64,000 bases of DNA from Pseudomonadales bacterium (lineage in GTDB: Bacteria > Pseudomonadota > Gammaproteobacteria > Pseudomonadales > Azotimanducaceae): contig JANQPF010000001.1 of assembly GCA_028285415.1 (NCBI GenBank), forward strand, positions 1-64,000, read 5' to 3'. The translations under genes and the position numbers were made by a program. This document shows, in pieces, positions 24,884 through 33,788 of this stretch. The notes under the pieces are model-generated. The model was not told where the DNA came from. It saw only the letters and a program-made list of their open reading frames with translations, and did no database searches. Numbering within the stretch: position 1 is the stretch's first letter; every line of letters begins with the position of its first letter.

Positions 24884-25384
24884 CTATTTGGGCTTGTGGC
24901 TTCGGGCTTCCTGAAGCAGGCGGCGATAGTGTGTATCCGCGTTCTTACCCGCGGTCACGGGGTTCGCGTTCCACATATCCAGGCCGTTGGAAAAGCCAAT
25001 GCGTTCGAAAAGAAGGAGTTGTCCGTCTTCAATTTTGTAGTTGGTGAAGTCCGGGCAGGCGAGCCTTCCCATCGACAAGGTTGCCGAACACCAGCCCCGG
25101 TACTTTGGTAGATAGCTGTCGGGCGATGCGGCAAATCGCTCCTGGTTTTCCTCGCTGACAAAGTGGTACGTCAGCGAGTTGTGCTCCAGGGCAAAAGCCG
25201 GGGATCCCATGACCGGACCGTCGACGAAGTACGAAACGAGGTCGTATCCGCCAAGGGCGACGCCTTCCGGCGCACAAACCGCGTGATCCGTAATGAAATG
25301 CGACTCGTCTGCTGCATGGGTCAGACTGCTGGTTGCCGGCAGGGCGGCGACCGCAAGTGTGAGAATGAATGTTAGTGGCTTCAC
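24884..25384 (-). CDS. Exported YHS-domain protein, paralogue of the 22399 gene
   Basis: 166 residues, GTG start, signal peptide about 1-24 (LTHA). YHS core: VALGGYDLVSYFVDGPVMGS, then LTYHFVSEENQERFAASPDSYLPKYRGWC. Gene and TAXI gene are separated by 3 bp and must be co-transcribed, so this YHS protein probably works with the TAXI lipoprotein in the periplasm. Compared with the 22399 paralogue it carries extra Cys residues (GWC, LAC). Confidence 0.85.
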   Translation of the reverse strand: MKPLTFILTLAVAALPATSSLTHAADESHFITDHAVCAPEGVALGGYDLVSYFVDGPVMGSPAFALEHNSLTYHFVSEENQERFAASPDSYLPKYRGWCSATLSMGRLACPDFTNYKIEDGQLLLFERIGFSNGLDMWNANPVTAGKNADTHYRRLLQEARSHKPK

Positions 25385-25520
25385 GTGACTGGTCCTTGTT
25401 GCACTGCTTGGGACAACGTGGAGGGGCGGTTAGTTCAACGGGCGTGGCGTTACGTAGAACTCCGAGTGTTGGCGTGCCGGAGCCTGGGTGTATACAAACG
25501 ACGAAAGCGGAGAATCCAGG

Positions 25521-27071
25521 ATGGACCAGCAGGCAGCGGATGAAGAGTTTGAGGTCATCGTCATTGGGTCTGGAATGGGCGGCATGGCAGCAGCGACCGC
25601 CCTGTCCCGGATGGACCATCGGGTATTGCTTCTGGAACAAGCGCAGGAAATTGGTGGGCTCACGCATACGTTCGAGAGAGAGGGTTTGCGCTGGGACGTT
25701 GGCCTCCACTACTGTGGTACGTTCGGTCCCGACCAGCCGGCCGATAGGATGCTCGACTGGCTGAGTGGTGATGGCGTCGACTTTCAGTCACTCGGCACGG
25801 TCTACGACAATCTTCACTTTCCTGACGGATTCGACGTTGCCGTAGGGCGCCCCGGTGATGCCTACAAGCGTGAGCTCAAAGAGCGATTTCCGAGGAACGC
25901 GGCCGAAATCGATGCGTACTTCGAAGCGCTCGAACTCGGGGCGGAAACGGTTCGTCTGGTCTGTGCTGAGCGCTCGATGCCCGAGCCGTTCCGGTCTGCG
26001 CATCGATGGTGGAACAAGCGGAAGATCGAACGCTGGTGTGGTCGTACGACCGGTGAGGTCATCAACGACTGCATCTCTGACCCGAAACTTGCAGCTGTGC
26101 TTTCCGCGCAGTGGGGTACCTATGGTGGCGTGCCCGCTGAGGCAAGCTTCGGGATCCACGCCACGATTATCAGTCACTACCTCGAAGGCGCGAGCTACCC
26201 TGTTGGTGGTGCGGGGGTCATCGCAGAGAAGCTGGTGCCAGTCATCGAATCGGCGGGCGGTAGCGCGCGTGCCGATTCGCCGGTCAGTGAGATTTTGATC
26301 GAGGACGGGTGTGCTACCGGGGTCCGGACGCGCGCTGGTGAAGTCTTTGCGGCGCCGGTGATCGTGTCCGCGATCGGCGCAGGCGAGACGATCAGTCGCC
26401 TGCTGCCGACGGAGGTCATGGAGCAGGCGTGGGCGCGCGAAATTGCGTCCCTGAAGCCTTCGATCTGCCACTTCGAGATGTTTCTGGGATTTGAGGGAGA
26501 CATCGCGAAACATGGCGCAACCCGTTCAAATCATTGGTTTTATGAATGCTGGGATACCAACGATGGCTTGTGGACGGACACCGACGGTCCGATACAAATG
26601 ATGTTTGTGTCCTTTCCTTCCCTTAAAGATCCCCACCATGATCCAGGACCGTCGTTACGTCACACGGGTCAACTAATGGTGCTTGCAGATTGGGCCACGG
26701 TAGAAGCGTTTGCATCAGGCGGCGTGACGGCGGCACCGGAGGAATGGGCCGCGTTCAAGGATAGGGTCGAGTCAAAACTGATGGTGAAGTTCGCCGAGAA
26801 GTTCCCGGGGCTGCAGCCAATGATTGTCTATCGCGAACTGGGCACGCCCCTGGCCACGGCGACGTTCACTGCGCACGAGAAGGGCGCGTTTTATGGTCTG
26901 GAAACCACCCCGCGCAGAATCGTCTCCGATGCCCTCAGTCCGCGCACACCGGTTCCTGGACTGTTCCTGTCCGGCCAGGATGTGATGACGCCGGGCATTG
27001 TGGGTTCCCTGTGGAGTGGTCTTCTCACGGCTGCGGCGATCGACCCTCGAGTTTATAAAAAGATGGGTTGA
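25521..27071 (+). CDS. FAD-dependent oxidoreductase, carotenoid isomerase / retinol saturase-like
   Basis: 516 residues from the ATG at 25521 (GGAG 8 nt upstream). N-terminal dinucleotide fold: EVIVIGSGMGGMAAATALSRMDHRVLLLEQ, followed by GGLTHTF. C-terminal FAD-binding segment: PVPGLFLSGQDVMTPGIVGSLWSGLLTA. This layout is shared by CrtISO, phytoene desaturases and all-trans-retinol 13,14-reductases. No other carotenoid gene is in the window, so the substrate may be another polyene or a fatty-acid derivative. Divergent from the YHS/TAXI pair. Confidence 0.88.
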   Translation: MDQQAADEEFEVIVIGSGMGGMAAATALSRMDHRVLLLEQAQEIGGLTHTFEREGLRWDVGLHYCGTFGPDQPADRMLDWLSGDGVDFQSLGTVYDNLHFPDGFDVAVGRPGDAYKRELKERFPRNAAEIDAYFEALELGAETVRLVCAERSMPEPFRSAHRWWNKRKIERWCGRTTGEVINDCISDPKLAAVLSAQWGTYGGVPAEASFGIHATIISHYLEGASYPVGGAGVIAEKLVPVIESAGGSARADSPVSEILIEDGCATGVRTRAGEVFAAPVIVSAIGAGETISRLLPTEVMEQAWAREIASLKPSICHFEMFLGFEGDIAKHGATRSNHWFYECWDTNDGLWTDTDGPIQMMFVSFPSLKDPHHDPGPSLRHTGQLMVLADWATVEAFASGGVTAAPEEWAAFKDRVESKLMVKFAEKFPGLQPMIVYRELGTPLATATFTAHEKGAFYGLETTPRRIVSDALSPRTPVPGLFLSGQDVMTPGIVGSLWSGLLTAAAIDPRVYKKMG

Positions 27072-27097
27072 ACGTGCGATGTGAGTTGGAGGTCTGC

Positions 27098-27805
27098 TCA
27101 GCTTCGCTTGCGACCGAGTGCCGCCTGTATCAGTAGACCAATGAAACCGAGAGTGAGCGCGAAAACGCCCGCGAACGTGACGAGTCCATTCTTGCCCTCG
27201 TTGACCGGTCGGGCTTGAACGCGATCGAAGGAACGACGGCCACCGTCCACGGACTCTATGTACTGCTTGCCTCGATCCTCAACGGTCCATATGAACACTT
27301 CATCCCACCGCTCGTGCACAACGCCTCGGTAGTCGTCGAGCGCCTCCGCCGTGCGCAGGTGGGCAGGCGGACGCTGGAAGAAATCGAACGGCTCTCCGTC
27401 CAGAACGACACCTTTCGAGCGGTAGCCGTACTCTCTATCCGGGAAGAACAAATTCACTGTACCTGCGTAGATCAGCGCGGCACCCAGCGCCATACAGACG
27501 TTGTATGCAATGGCACTCAGCCGGGCGCGCCGTGCTTCTGCGCGCGTCTGCGTAGACAGGTGGTCATCGACGTCTGCAATCTGCCGCAGCTGAGATTTCG
27601 CCGAGTGGTCGAGTCCCGATAGCATCTCAGCGACCCCAATCTCGTAGGCTTTGACAATGCGGGCGAACACGTCGCCTGATGGGGTTGAGTGGCCGTTCTC
27701 GAGCTTAGACAAGTAGGACTGCTCCACGCCAATGGCCTCTGCGGCTTCAGGCTGAGTCCAACCGGCGTCGGCACGGAGGTTTTTGAGTTTGTCGCCGAAG
27801 TTCAT
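27098..27805 (-). CDS. XRE-family DNA-binding protein with two transmembrane helices
   Basis: 235 residues. N-terminal Cro/CI-type helix-turn-helix (about 5-60, LKNLRADAGWTQPEAAEAIGVEQSYLSKLENG). Two hydrophobic helices at about 97-120 and 211-230 bracket a ~85-residue loop that would lie in the periplasm. A membrane-tethered regulator that senses something outside the inner membrane is the simplest reading. The function of the loop is unknown. Confidence 0.85.
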   Translation of the reverse strand: MNFGDKLKNLRADAGWTQPEAAEAIGVEQSYLSKLENGHSTPSGDVFARIVKAYEIGVAEMLSGLDHSAKSQLRQIADVDDHLSTQTRAEARRARLSAIAYNVCMALGAALIYAGTVNLFFPDREYGYRSKGVVLDGEPFDFFQRPPAHLRTAEALDDYRGVVHERWDEVFIWTVEDRGKQYIESVDGGRRSFDRVQARPVNEGKNGLVTFAGVFALTLGFIGLLIQAALGRKRS

Positions 27806-27844
27806 CGATTCATCCGTTTGCGGGTTCGAATTGAATTCTTATCG

Positions 27845-27899
27845 ATTCCTCGAGAACTAAGAAGATGAATATCTGTGAATAAGAGGAATTTCGAGGAAT
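27845..27899. promoter_or_regulatory. Spaced inverted repeat ATTCCTCGA ... TCGAGGAAT
   Basis: Perfect 9-bp arms separated by 37 bp lie between the TetR stop and the XRE start. Candidate operator for the XRE gene, possibly with DNA looping, or a long-loop terminator for TetR. Confidence 0.4.
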
Positions 27900-27922
27900 T
27901 GGGCGCGGATGTGTGTGATTTC

Positions 27923-28576
27923 TCAGGTAGAGGCGCTGCTCATAGACGCTATGAAGATCCGCTTCAGGCGCTCCACCTTGTTTGCGCTCAATTTGCGAGG
28001 GTTGCCTTGACGCACGTACAGAAGATCTTGGTCCAGTACGGCCATGACCGCCCGCATGCTCTGTTCAATGTTGTGAACGTGATCGTCGCGGCTGCGTGAC
28101 GGGTCGGCAACGATCCTTGCCAGCTTTGTGGAGACATGACGAAGCAGCTTGCCTGCGCGTATGGCGAACTGCGGATCATCGAACGTCTCGATCATGGCAG
28201 CCCGGAAAATGCCCCGATTTGCGAAGTGGGATTGGACTACCTCGGGTATCCAGATGTCTGCGAAAGTGTCCAGATCGAGCGTTCGACCATCCATTAGTGC
28301 AACAAAGTTCTGCACGTCCGTTCGCGATGCCTGGGCGTATTCCTCATGCAGATGATGCAGCAGTGCCCGCTTACCCTTAAACCGGGCATAGAACGATCCT
28401 ATGGACGTTCCCGCCTCTTTGACGATTTGTTCGATGGTGAGCTCGGCGAAGGTGTGTTTCTCAAGCAGCCGCTTGGTGGCTTGGGAGATCGCACTCAGCG
28501 TTTTTCGACTGCGCTGCTGTTGCGGCGGACTGAGCTCAGACACGTTGTGAGTTACCGATAGCCGTCGTTGATCCAA
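27923..28576 (-). CDS. TetR/AcrR family transcriptional regulator
   Basis: 217 residues; TTG start, which is uncertain. Helix-turn-helix at about 40-70 (FAELTIEQIVKEAGTSIGSFYARFKGKRALLHHL). The C-terminal domain is helical. Divergent from the membrane DUF1330-like gene, with an inverted repeat in the shared upstream region, so that gene is its likely target. Confidence 0.9.
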   Translation of the reverse strand: MDQRRLSVTHNVSELSPPQQQRSRKTLSAISQATKRLLEKHTFAELTIEQIVKEAGTSIGSFYARFKGKRALLHHLHEEYAQASRTDVQNFVALMDGRTLDLDTFADIWIPEVVQSHFANRGIFRAAMIETFDDPQFAIRAGKLLRHVSTKLARIVADPSRSRDDHVHNIEQSMRAVMAVLDQDLLYVRQGNPRKLSANKVERLKRIFIASMSSAST

Positions 28577-28642
28577 ACCTGAACGCAGCCCCTTTCATTC
28601 GTAGAGGTTCTGTTGACAAACCACAGGCGCGATCATAACCTG

Positions 28643-28670
28643 AAATAGAATAAGAATACTAATTCTATTT
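28643..28670. promoter_or_regulatory. Candidate TetR operator (AAATAGAAT-N10-ATTCTATTT)
   Basis: Perfect 9-bp arms with a 10-bp spacer lie between the divergent TetR and DUF1330-like genes, 67 bp from one start and 50 bp from the other. Size and position fit repression of both. Confidence 0.7.
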
Positions 28671-28719
28671 AATGTGCCGCCAGATCGTTCGTGTCCGACT
28701 GGCAAAGGGGGGGAGTCAG

Positions 28720-29628
28720 GTGAAGTTGAAAGCGATAGGTTTACTGAGTCTCATGCTCATCCTGGTTGTCTTGATGCTCATGGTGAATCAGCACAACCAC
28801 TACATGGATGCGCGGCTGAATGCGGTGCAGGACTATCAGGATGCGTTCCACGGCGACGTCTTTCACGTCCTGACGTTTGTGCGCGCCCACGAAGGTCAGG
28901 GTTACATGCCGTCACTCAGAACCCTGGTGGACGCCGCTGCCGACACCGAGGCGAAGTTGATCTACGCCGGGCAGGTCATCCACACCGGTATTCGATCTCA
29001 GCAGATATCGGAAACGTTTGGTGATTCTCTCGATTGGCAAGCCATTCTGTTGCAACAGTTCGATAGCCAGGAAGACTATGCGGCCTATCTGAACCGCCCG
29101 GAGATTGATGCGGCTCTGGCGGGATTTGCGGTGAGCTACACGCACGGATTCGAGCGATCTGCCGGCCTCAACGTGTTGCTGCATCAGATGTTCCTCGCCA
29201 TGAGGCTGTGGCGGGGGGTGACGTTTGCACCGGACATTTTACCTTTTGAAAGAAGTCCGGTGGCGCAGCCTGATGGCGCCTCAACCGCCCTGCTACAACA
29301 TGTAAATGATTTAGGACGAGATGCGATTTTGATTGTGAATCTGGCCCGCAACGGCAACGCAGAGCAGCAGGCAGCCAATGCATCCTATGGCTCAGAGATG
29401 CTCGGCTTGATGGCTGATCTACGTTATGGCCCGATGCACATCGGGGCGACCGTATCGTTGGAGCACAATCACGCGTTTGACCAGGCCATGTTGGTCTACT
29501 ATCCGGGTAGTCAGTACTTTCACGATCTGGCTGGCAGTACTTGGTTTCAGGGCATCATTGGGGACAAACAGTTGGCGGACACGCAAGCCTGCATTACTGT
29601 CCCCATCACCAACCTGCTTAGAATCTAG
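28720..29628 (+). CDS. Membrane-anchored protein with two DUF1330-like (dimeric alpha/beta-barrel) units
   Basis: 302 residues from the GTG at 28720, preceded closely by GGGGGGAG; an ATG at 28672 is possible but lacks such a site. One N-terminal transmembrane helix (about 5-24). Two units of similar layout follow: the first near residues 40-145 (VDAAADTEAKLIYAGQV, then LDWQAILLQQFDSQEDYAAYL) and the second near 190-300 (AMLVYYPGSQYFHDLAGSTWFQGI, then DKQLADTQACITVPITN). Both resemble the DUF1330 ferredoxin-like fold. Function unknown. Confidence 0.65.
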   Translation: MKLKAIGLLSLMLILVVLMLMVNQHNHYMDARLNAVQDYQDAFHGDVFHVLTFVRAHEGQGYMPSLRTLVDAAADTEAKLIYAGQVIHTGIRSQQISETFGDSLDWQAILLQQFDSQEDYAAYLNRPEIDAALAGFAVSYTHGFERSAGLNVLLHQMFLAMRLWRGVTFAPDILPFERSPVAQPDGASTALLQHVNDLGRDAILIVNLARNGNAEQQAANASYGSEMLGLMADLRYGPMHIGATVSLEHNHAFDQAMLVYYPGSQYFHDLAGSTWFQGIIGDKQLADTQACITVPITNLLRI

Positions 29629-29671
29629 CCAACGGCGTGATGTCAAAAGGCAGAATGAGGTCTAGCGGTTT

Positions 29672-31129
29672 TTATTGCTGCCTGGAGCTTTTCGACTCGT
29701 TGATGAACGTGTCGTCGGGAAGATTGTCTGTCAAGTTGGACTCTGAGAAGCCGGGACCGGCTGGAACCTGTTCCAGGAAGACTCCCCCACCAATCGAAGC
29801 GGTGTTTGTCGCGATGGTCACTTTATGGTGATCTATGCGACCTGCAATTTGATTGTATAGCCCACCTCCTTTCTGTTCGGCTGAATTGCCACGTATCTGG
29901 CTTGAGCGGAGCTTTAACTTGGAGAGACCAAGCCCCCCTAGAAAGTTCCCAACCCAAATCGCGCCACCGTCACGCTGTGCTTTGTTGCCCTCCAGAAGTG
30001 AGCGGGTGAGGTTGAGAATGCTCCCGTCGATCACAGCGATGCCGCCACCGAATCTCGCTGAATTTTCGATGATGCGGGAGTTGCGAAGTGTCACTGATGA
30101 CGCTCCGCCGCCTTCTTGGACCGCCGCGATAACAATGCCGCCGCCGAACCCTGTTGTCTGATTTCCTTGGATGACAACGTCCTCGAGAACGGTTTCGCTG
30201 GAGTCGTTGGAGATACCCCCGCTGTTTCCGTAGGGACCGATCGCTTCGTTATTGAGAATCTGGCTTCGGCGGATTGTCGCCTTGGACTGTGCGAGAGCCA
30301 GCCCACCCCCGACAATGCCCGAAGCCGAGTTTTTTTCGACAATGCTCCCGATCATCACGAGGCTCCCCTCGGAAGTCCTAATCCCTCCAGCGTTGAACGC
30401 CCGGTTCCCGACAATCCTGGAATCGAGGATCCTCAATTTACCAATGTTGTTGATCCCGCCACCGCCGTTGTCGATGTCTTGCGAGGCGTCGTGCTCGCCT
30501 TCAAGAACATTGCGCTCGACGCGACATTTGTTGATGCCAAGCGAACCTCGGTTTTCTATACCACCACCGCCGAAAGTTGTGTCCGCGCCATCGCTCACAG
30601 CGACATTCTCGATAATGGTGCATGAATCGAGTTGCAGGTCACCTTTGTTGAGAATCCCGCCGCCGAAATCCTCCGCCCGCCCATCGCGAATGGTGAGTCC
30701 TTGGATTTTCGCGCGAGTGCCTTTTGCAACCCAAATCACACGACTTCTGTTTTTTCCACTGATTGCGATACGGTCCTTTCCAGGACCATTTATCGCTACA
30801 GAATCAGTGATTTCAAGTTGCCCGAAGTCCAACGCGATCGTTCCGGCAAGGTCCCGTTGAAATCGGATTGTATCGCGTCCGTTACGTGCGTTGGTTCGTT
30901 GCAATGCCTCGCGTAGAGTTACGACGTTGTCCAACGGGTCGAAAGAGCCAGGTGAAGCGTCATCCAAGGTGTTCACCGTGATTACGGCAGCGAGAGCGGG
31001 ACTCGCTGAACACAATAGATTGAAAGCAATCACGGCTAGTAGAGAAGGGAGGAGTCGCCTGCGCGAAACAACCTCGACTTTCCCAATTGCTGATGATGGT
31101 CTGTTTTTGGATGGAGTAACTACTAACAT
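29672..31129 (-). CDS. Secreted right-handed beta-helix repeat protein
   Basis: 485 residues from the ATG at 31129. The signal segment comes late (residues about 25-47, LLPSLLAVIAFNLLCSASPALAA), so the true start may be a later GTC or GTG. The mature protein begins ITVNTLDDAS and has the VTLREALQRTNA motif common in secreted beta-helix proteins, then repeats of about 25 residues built on GGGI and NS/NxA turns (FGGGIVIA, FGGGIAVI, DGGAIWV, KGGGLYN). Probably a cell-surface or released protein. No catalytic residues are recognised. The gene sits at the left edge of the island zone. Confidence 0.82.
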   Translation of the reverse strand: MLVVTPSKNRPSSAIGKVEVVSRRRLLPSLLAVIAFNLLCSASPALAAVITVNTLDDASPGSFDPLDNVVTLREALQRTNARNGRDTIRFQRDLAGTIALDFGQLEITDSVAINGPGKDRIAISGKNRSRVIWVAKGTRAKIQGLTIRDGRAEDFGGGILNKGDLQLDSCTIIENVAVSDGADTTFGGGGIENRGSLGINKCRVERNVLEGEHDASQDIDNGGGGINNIGKLRILDSRIVGNRAFNAGGIRTSEGSLVMIGSIVEKNSASGIVGGGLALAQSKATIRRSQILNNEAIGPYGNSGGISNDSSETVLEDVVIQGNQTTGFGGGIVIAAVQEGGGASSVTLRNSRIIENSARFGGGIAVIDGSILNLTRSLLEGNKAQRDGGAIWVGNFLGGLGLSKLKLRSSQIRGNSAEQKGGGLYNQIAGRIDHHKVTIATNTASIGGGVFLEQVPAGPGFSESNLTDNLPDDTFINESKSSRQQ

Positions 31130-31166
31130 ACTCAATTCCACGCCTGCATCACGCAAGAATTTGAAG

Positions 31167-31273
31167 TGGTCGGAGTGAAAGGACTTGCTCCACCACCCCG
31201 GACGTCTCGAAGTTGCTGCGTGAGTAGCGCGATTTCTTAAACGCCATCGGTTTGGAGTTGATGTGGAAACAAC
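31167..31273 (-). repeat. Decayed tRNA-Pro-derived repeat, copy R1
   Basis: Starts TGGTCGGAGTGAAAGGACTT, a two-mismatch copy of the tRNA-Pro 3' end, and continues with CGTCTCGAAGTTGCTGCG, which matches copy R2 at 37331. Similarity to R2 continues to about GAAACAAC. Same orientation as the tRNA at 39620-39696. Confidence 0.7.
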
Positions 31274-31473
31274 ACCTTGTTGAGGTCCTTAGGATGAAGT
31301 TATTTCCAGCTCACCACCGGATAGCGCTTGCGACGGCACGATTGTTATTCGACCAATTCTTGCACATCCTGCCGCCCCCCACAAACTCCTACCCTGAGTC
31401 TCTTGCGATCTCGCGAACGCGATGTAATCGACTCTTGTTCATCCAGGGGTAAGATGGTAGCTGGAGCAATCGG

Positions 31474-31923
31474 GTGTTCTATCGTGATACGGAAAAGAAG
31501 AGCGCTGAAGGTGAGGCGCTCCCAAACTCAGTGCCAATGGATATGCCTGAAGCGCTTGTACCCGTTCGTGAAGATATTCTCACGTTGCAAGAGAATGAAC
31601 AGGAAATCGGTTGGCGCAGCGATGTCTCGCTGAGCAATCGATTTGGCTTGTTTAGCGCGGGACTGCGCGTTTCGAGCCTGGACCTGGAATTTAGTACGAC
31701 GCTGGCGGATGACTGGCTCCGCTATGAATATGATGGTCGTGATTCAACTCCCGACGAGACCACACGCTACGTCACGCTGACGCCTGAAAACATCAATTCT
31801 GCATACGCCGATAAGGAAACTCAGTATGCAGCGTATGTCGAACAGGTTCTGGAGAGAGATGAATGGAGCGTTCGTATGGGCGTCCTGCCACTCATTGGCA
31901 TCCGGTTTGAACGAGTTTGGTAG
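31474..31923 (+). pseudogene. TonB-dependent receptor fragment
   Basis: About 149 codons resembling an internal piece of the barrel of a TonB-dependent receptor: TRYVTLTPENINSAYADKETQ followed by YAAYVEQVL and WSVRMGV. The plug, TonB box and C-terminal strands are absent, and the frame turns into unrelated sequence after RMGV before a stop. It is not homologous in position to the intact receptor at 33789. Probably a relic left inside the island zone. Confidence 0.65.
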
Positions 31924-31945
31924 AATTTGTAGTTCCGAATGACGC

Positions 31946-32413
31946 TCACTGTCTGTTTAGTTCAAATACAGCAATAAAGTCAGCGGCTTCCTCGATGGTT
32001 GGAAACGACGCAATCAGTTCAGGGCTGTCGGGTCGATATTTGTCCATGTAAGCGTGAGCGATGGGTTCCCAGCCTTCCCGCACGCGTGAGGCAACAAGAG
32101 AATACGTTTCATCTTCTAGCCTGAGTTCTACGGGCCCGCCGTTTCCTAGTTTGTTAGTCCAACTACTGCTGCTGCGCCCGATGACGTACAGTTCCCCATC
32201 AAATTGGATGATCCAGACGACCAGCACGCGGGGAATGCCATCGACCAGCTTCAGAGTGACATTGTCCACTTCTGACGTGTCCGGCCAGACCTTCGGCGCC
32301 TCGCTCGGTGTCCCCCCGATAAAGAACCCTGGCAGTGGGCCTATTGGTGCGAGTGCACCCACCAGTACGATCGAGGCCAACAATATCGCCCCTGCAATGT
32401 TCACGAGTTTCAT
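31946..32413 (-). CDS. Hypothetical membrane-anchored protein
   Basis: 155 residues. One N-terminal hydrophobic helix (about 5-27). The remainder includes GELYVIGRSSSSWTNKLGNGGPVELRL, which is weakly reminiscent of flavin/F420 split-barrel proteins, then a helical C-terminus. I do not assign a function. Its stop faces the TonB-receptor remnant. Confidence 0.6.
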   Translation of the reverse strand: MKLVNIAGAILLASIVLVGALAPIGPLPGFFIGGTPSEAPKVWPDTSEVDNVTLKLVDGIPRVLVVWIIQFDGELYVIGRSSSSWTNKLGNGGPVELRLEDETYSLVASRVREGWEPIAHAYMDKYRPDSPELIASFPTIEEAADFIAVFELNRQ

Positions 32414-32545
32414 CCGGTTCTCCGGTAAGCTTGGAAACGAGACTGCAGAATAAGTGCGAGCGGGTAAACGTTTGGTTAAGCGTATCGATGCTTGTCGCGG
32501 CGGCTAACTAGCCCGCTGGAAGAATTGATCCGAACCTGTTTCGGA

Positions 32546-33583
32546 CTACGTGCGTTCTGCCCACCGTAAACGAGCTCGCCTTGGCGTCACGCTGAATCGA
32601 TCTTTGAACGCGGTGGAAAAGTTGTTTTGGCTGCTGAAACCCGTCTCGTCAGCGATTATTGACAACGGTTTGTTTGTCTGTCGCACCAACCTGAGCGCTT
32701 CTCTCAGTCTTGCTTCTCGACGGAACTCAGCGGCCGTCACTCCGTACTTTGCCTTGAATGTAGATGCAAACGTTGTCTTTCCCAACCCCACTTCTTTGGC
32801 CAACGACTCAAGTGTATAGGCCGATCGAAAGTCATCCATGAGAAGCTTTCTTGCGCGGTCTAACCGTTCCTCATACGGGTCCACTACCTCGTCGACGTCT
32901 GACAGTGCCTGGAGCATTTGGAGCAGCAGGTAGTTCGCTGCTGTCGATATCTGGCGATACCGGAGGGGACCTTCCGCCGGTGCAACGAGCAGATCTCTTG
33001 CTACGACAGACGCACTGTAGGGCAGGTCAAGTGGCATGAACATGGTCTGATCGTGCGAGTTTTCGTAGAAGTTCGCCAGGGACTTTGGGAAGTTCTCGAA
33101 GTTCATGCCGAGTGACGGTTCGATTTGGTCTCGATCGAAGTAGATACAGAGGCCCTTTCGGTCCGCGTTTATGTTGTGGGCGAATTCTTCGGTTTCGTTG
33201 CGAGGACCACTAAACAGATATGCAATGCCGTCGCCCTCTGTGGAAGACATTTCACCTGCCGGCGTGAACGTGTGGAAGCTGGGACCTATGACAAACCCCA
33301 TAACGTTTCTTAACAGGGCAACGTGTTGATATTCGGTTCCCGCAGCGAAGAACGACGCATTAGCATAGAGTTCGTCCGAGAGCTGCGCCAACTGGATATA
33401 GTCGCTTCTTGGCAGGTCTTCCTGATCCGCGGGAATGACAGATTGCTCTGCCCGAAACTCATAAGACAACATTGACGGCCCTTGAGCGTCCAATCGTCCG
33501 CCGCTCAAACTCTGAACGTCTTCGATCGTTTCCCCATGAAATTCGTTCAGGGAACTGGACGCGCTTTTTGGGAATCTCTGCAT
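32546..33583 (-). CDS. AraC-family transcriptional regulator
   Basis: 345 residues from the ATG at 33583, which has GGGAAG 5 nt upstream; a GTG at 33661 is the alternative. The C-terminal 100 residues hold two helix-turn-helix units (LESLAKEVGLGKTTFASTFKAKYG and PLSIIADETGFSSQNNFSTAFKDRF). The N-terminal part resembles the AraC-binding-like sensor domain. Divergent from the intact TonB receptor gene, which is its probable target. Confidence 0.92.
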   Translation of the reverse strand: MQRFPKSASSSLNEFHGETIEDVQSLSGGRLDAQGPSMLSYEFRAEQSVIPADQEDLPRSDYIQLAQLSDELYANASFFAAGTEYQHVALLRNVMGFVIGPSFHTFTPAGEMSSTEGDGIAYLFSGPRNETEEFAHNINADRKGLCIYFDRDQIEPSLGMNFENFPKSLANFYENSHDQTMFMPLDLPYSASVVARDLLVAPAEGPLRYRQISTAANYLLLQMLQALSDVDEVVDPYEERLDRARKLLMDDFRSAYTLESLAKEVGLGKTTFASTFKAKYGVTAAEFRREARLREALRLVRQTNKPLSIIADETGFSSQNNFSTAFKDRFSVTPRRARLRWAERT

Positions 33584-33748
33584 AGTGGCTTCCCGCTCGG
33601 TCGACGTATGTACTTGTATTCTTAACGGTTTCGTCGCTTGTTGCCAGTCGTGTAGACCCACCCTGGTCGAATTAAGAACTATTTCGGACTCAGGTAGAAA
33701 AAAACGTACGTCTCTGTGGCTACCATCCTTCCGTAAGCAGTCAGAAGT

Positions 33749-33768
33749 CTAACTATGGGTTTAGTTAG
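33749..33768. promoter_or_regulatory. Inverted repeat CTAACTA-N6-TAGTTAG upstream of TonB receptor
   Basis: Perfect 7-bp arms, ending 20 bp before the receptor start codon. Likely operator or promoter-overlapping site. AraC proteins usually bind direct repeats, so a different regulator is possible. Confidence 0.55.
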
Positions 33769-33788
33769 AACCGACATTGGAGGGGAAA

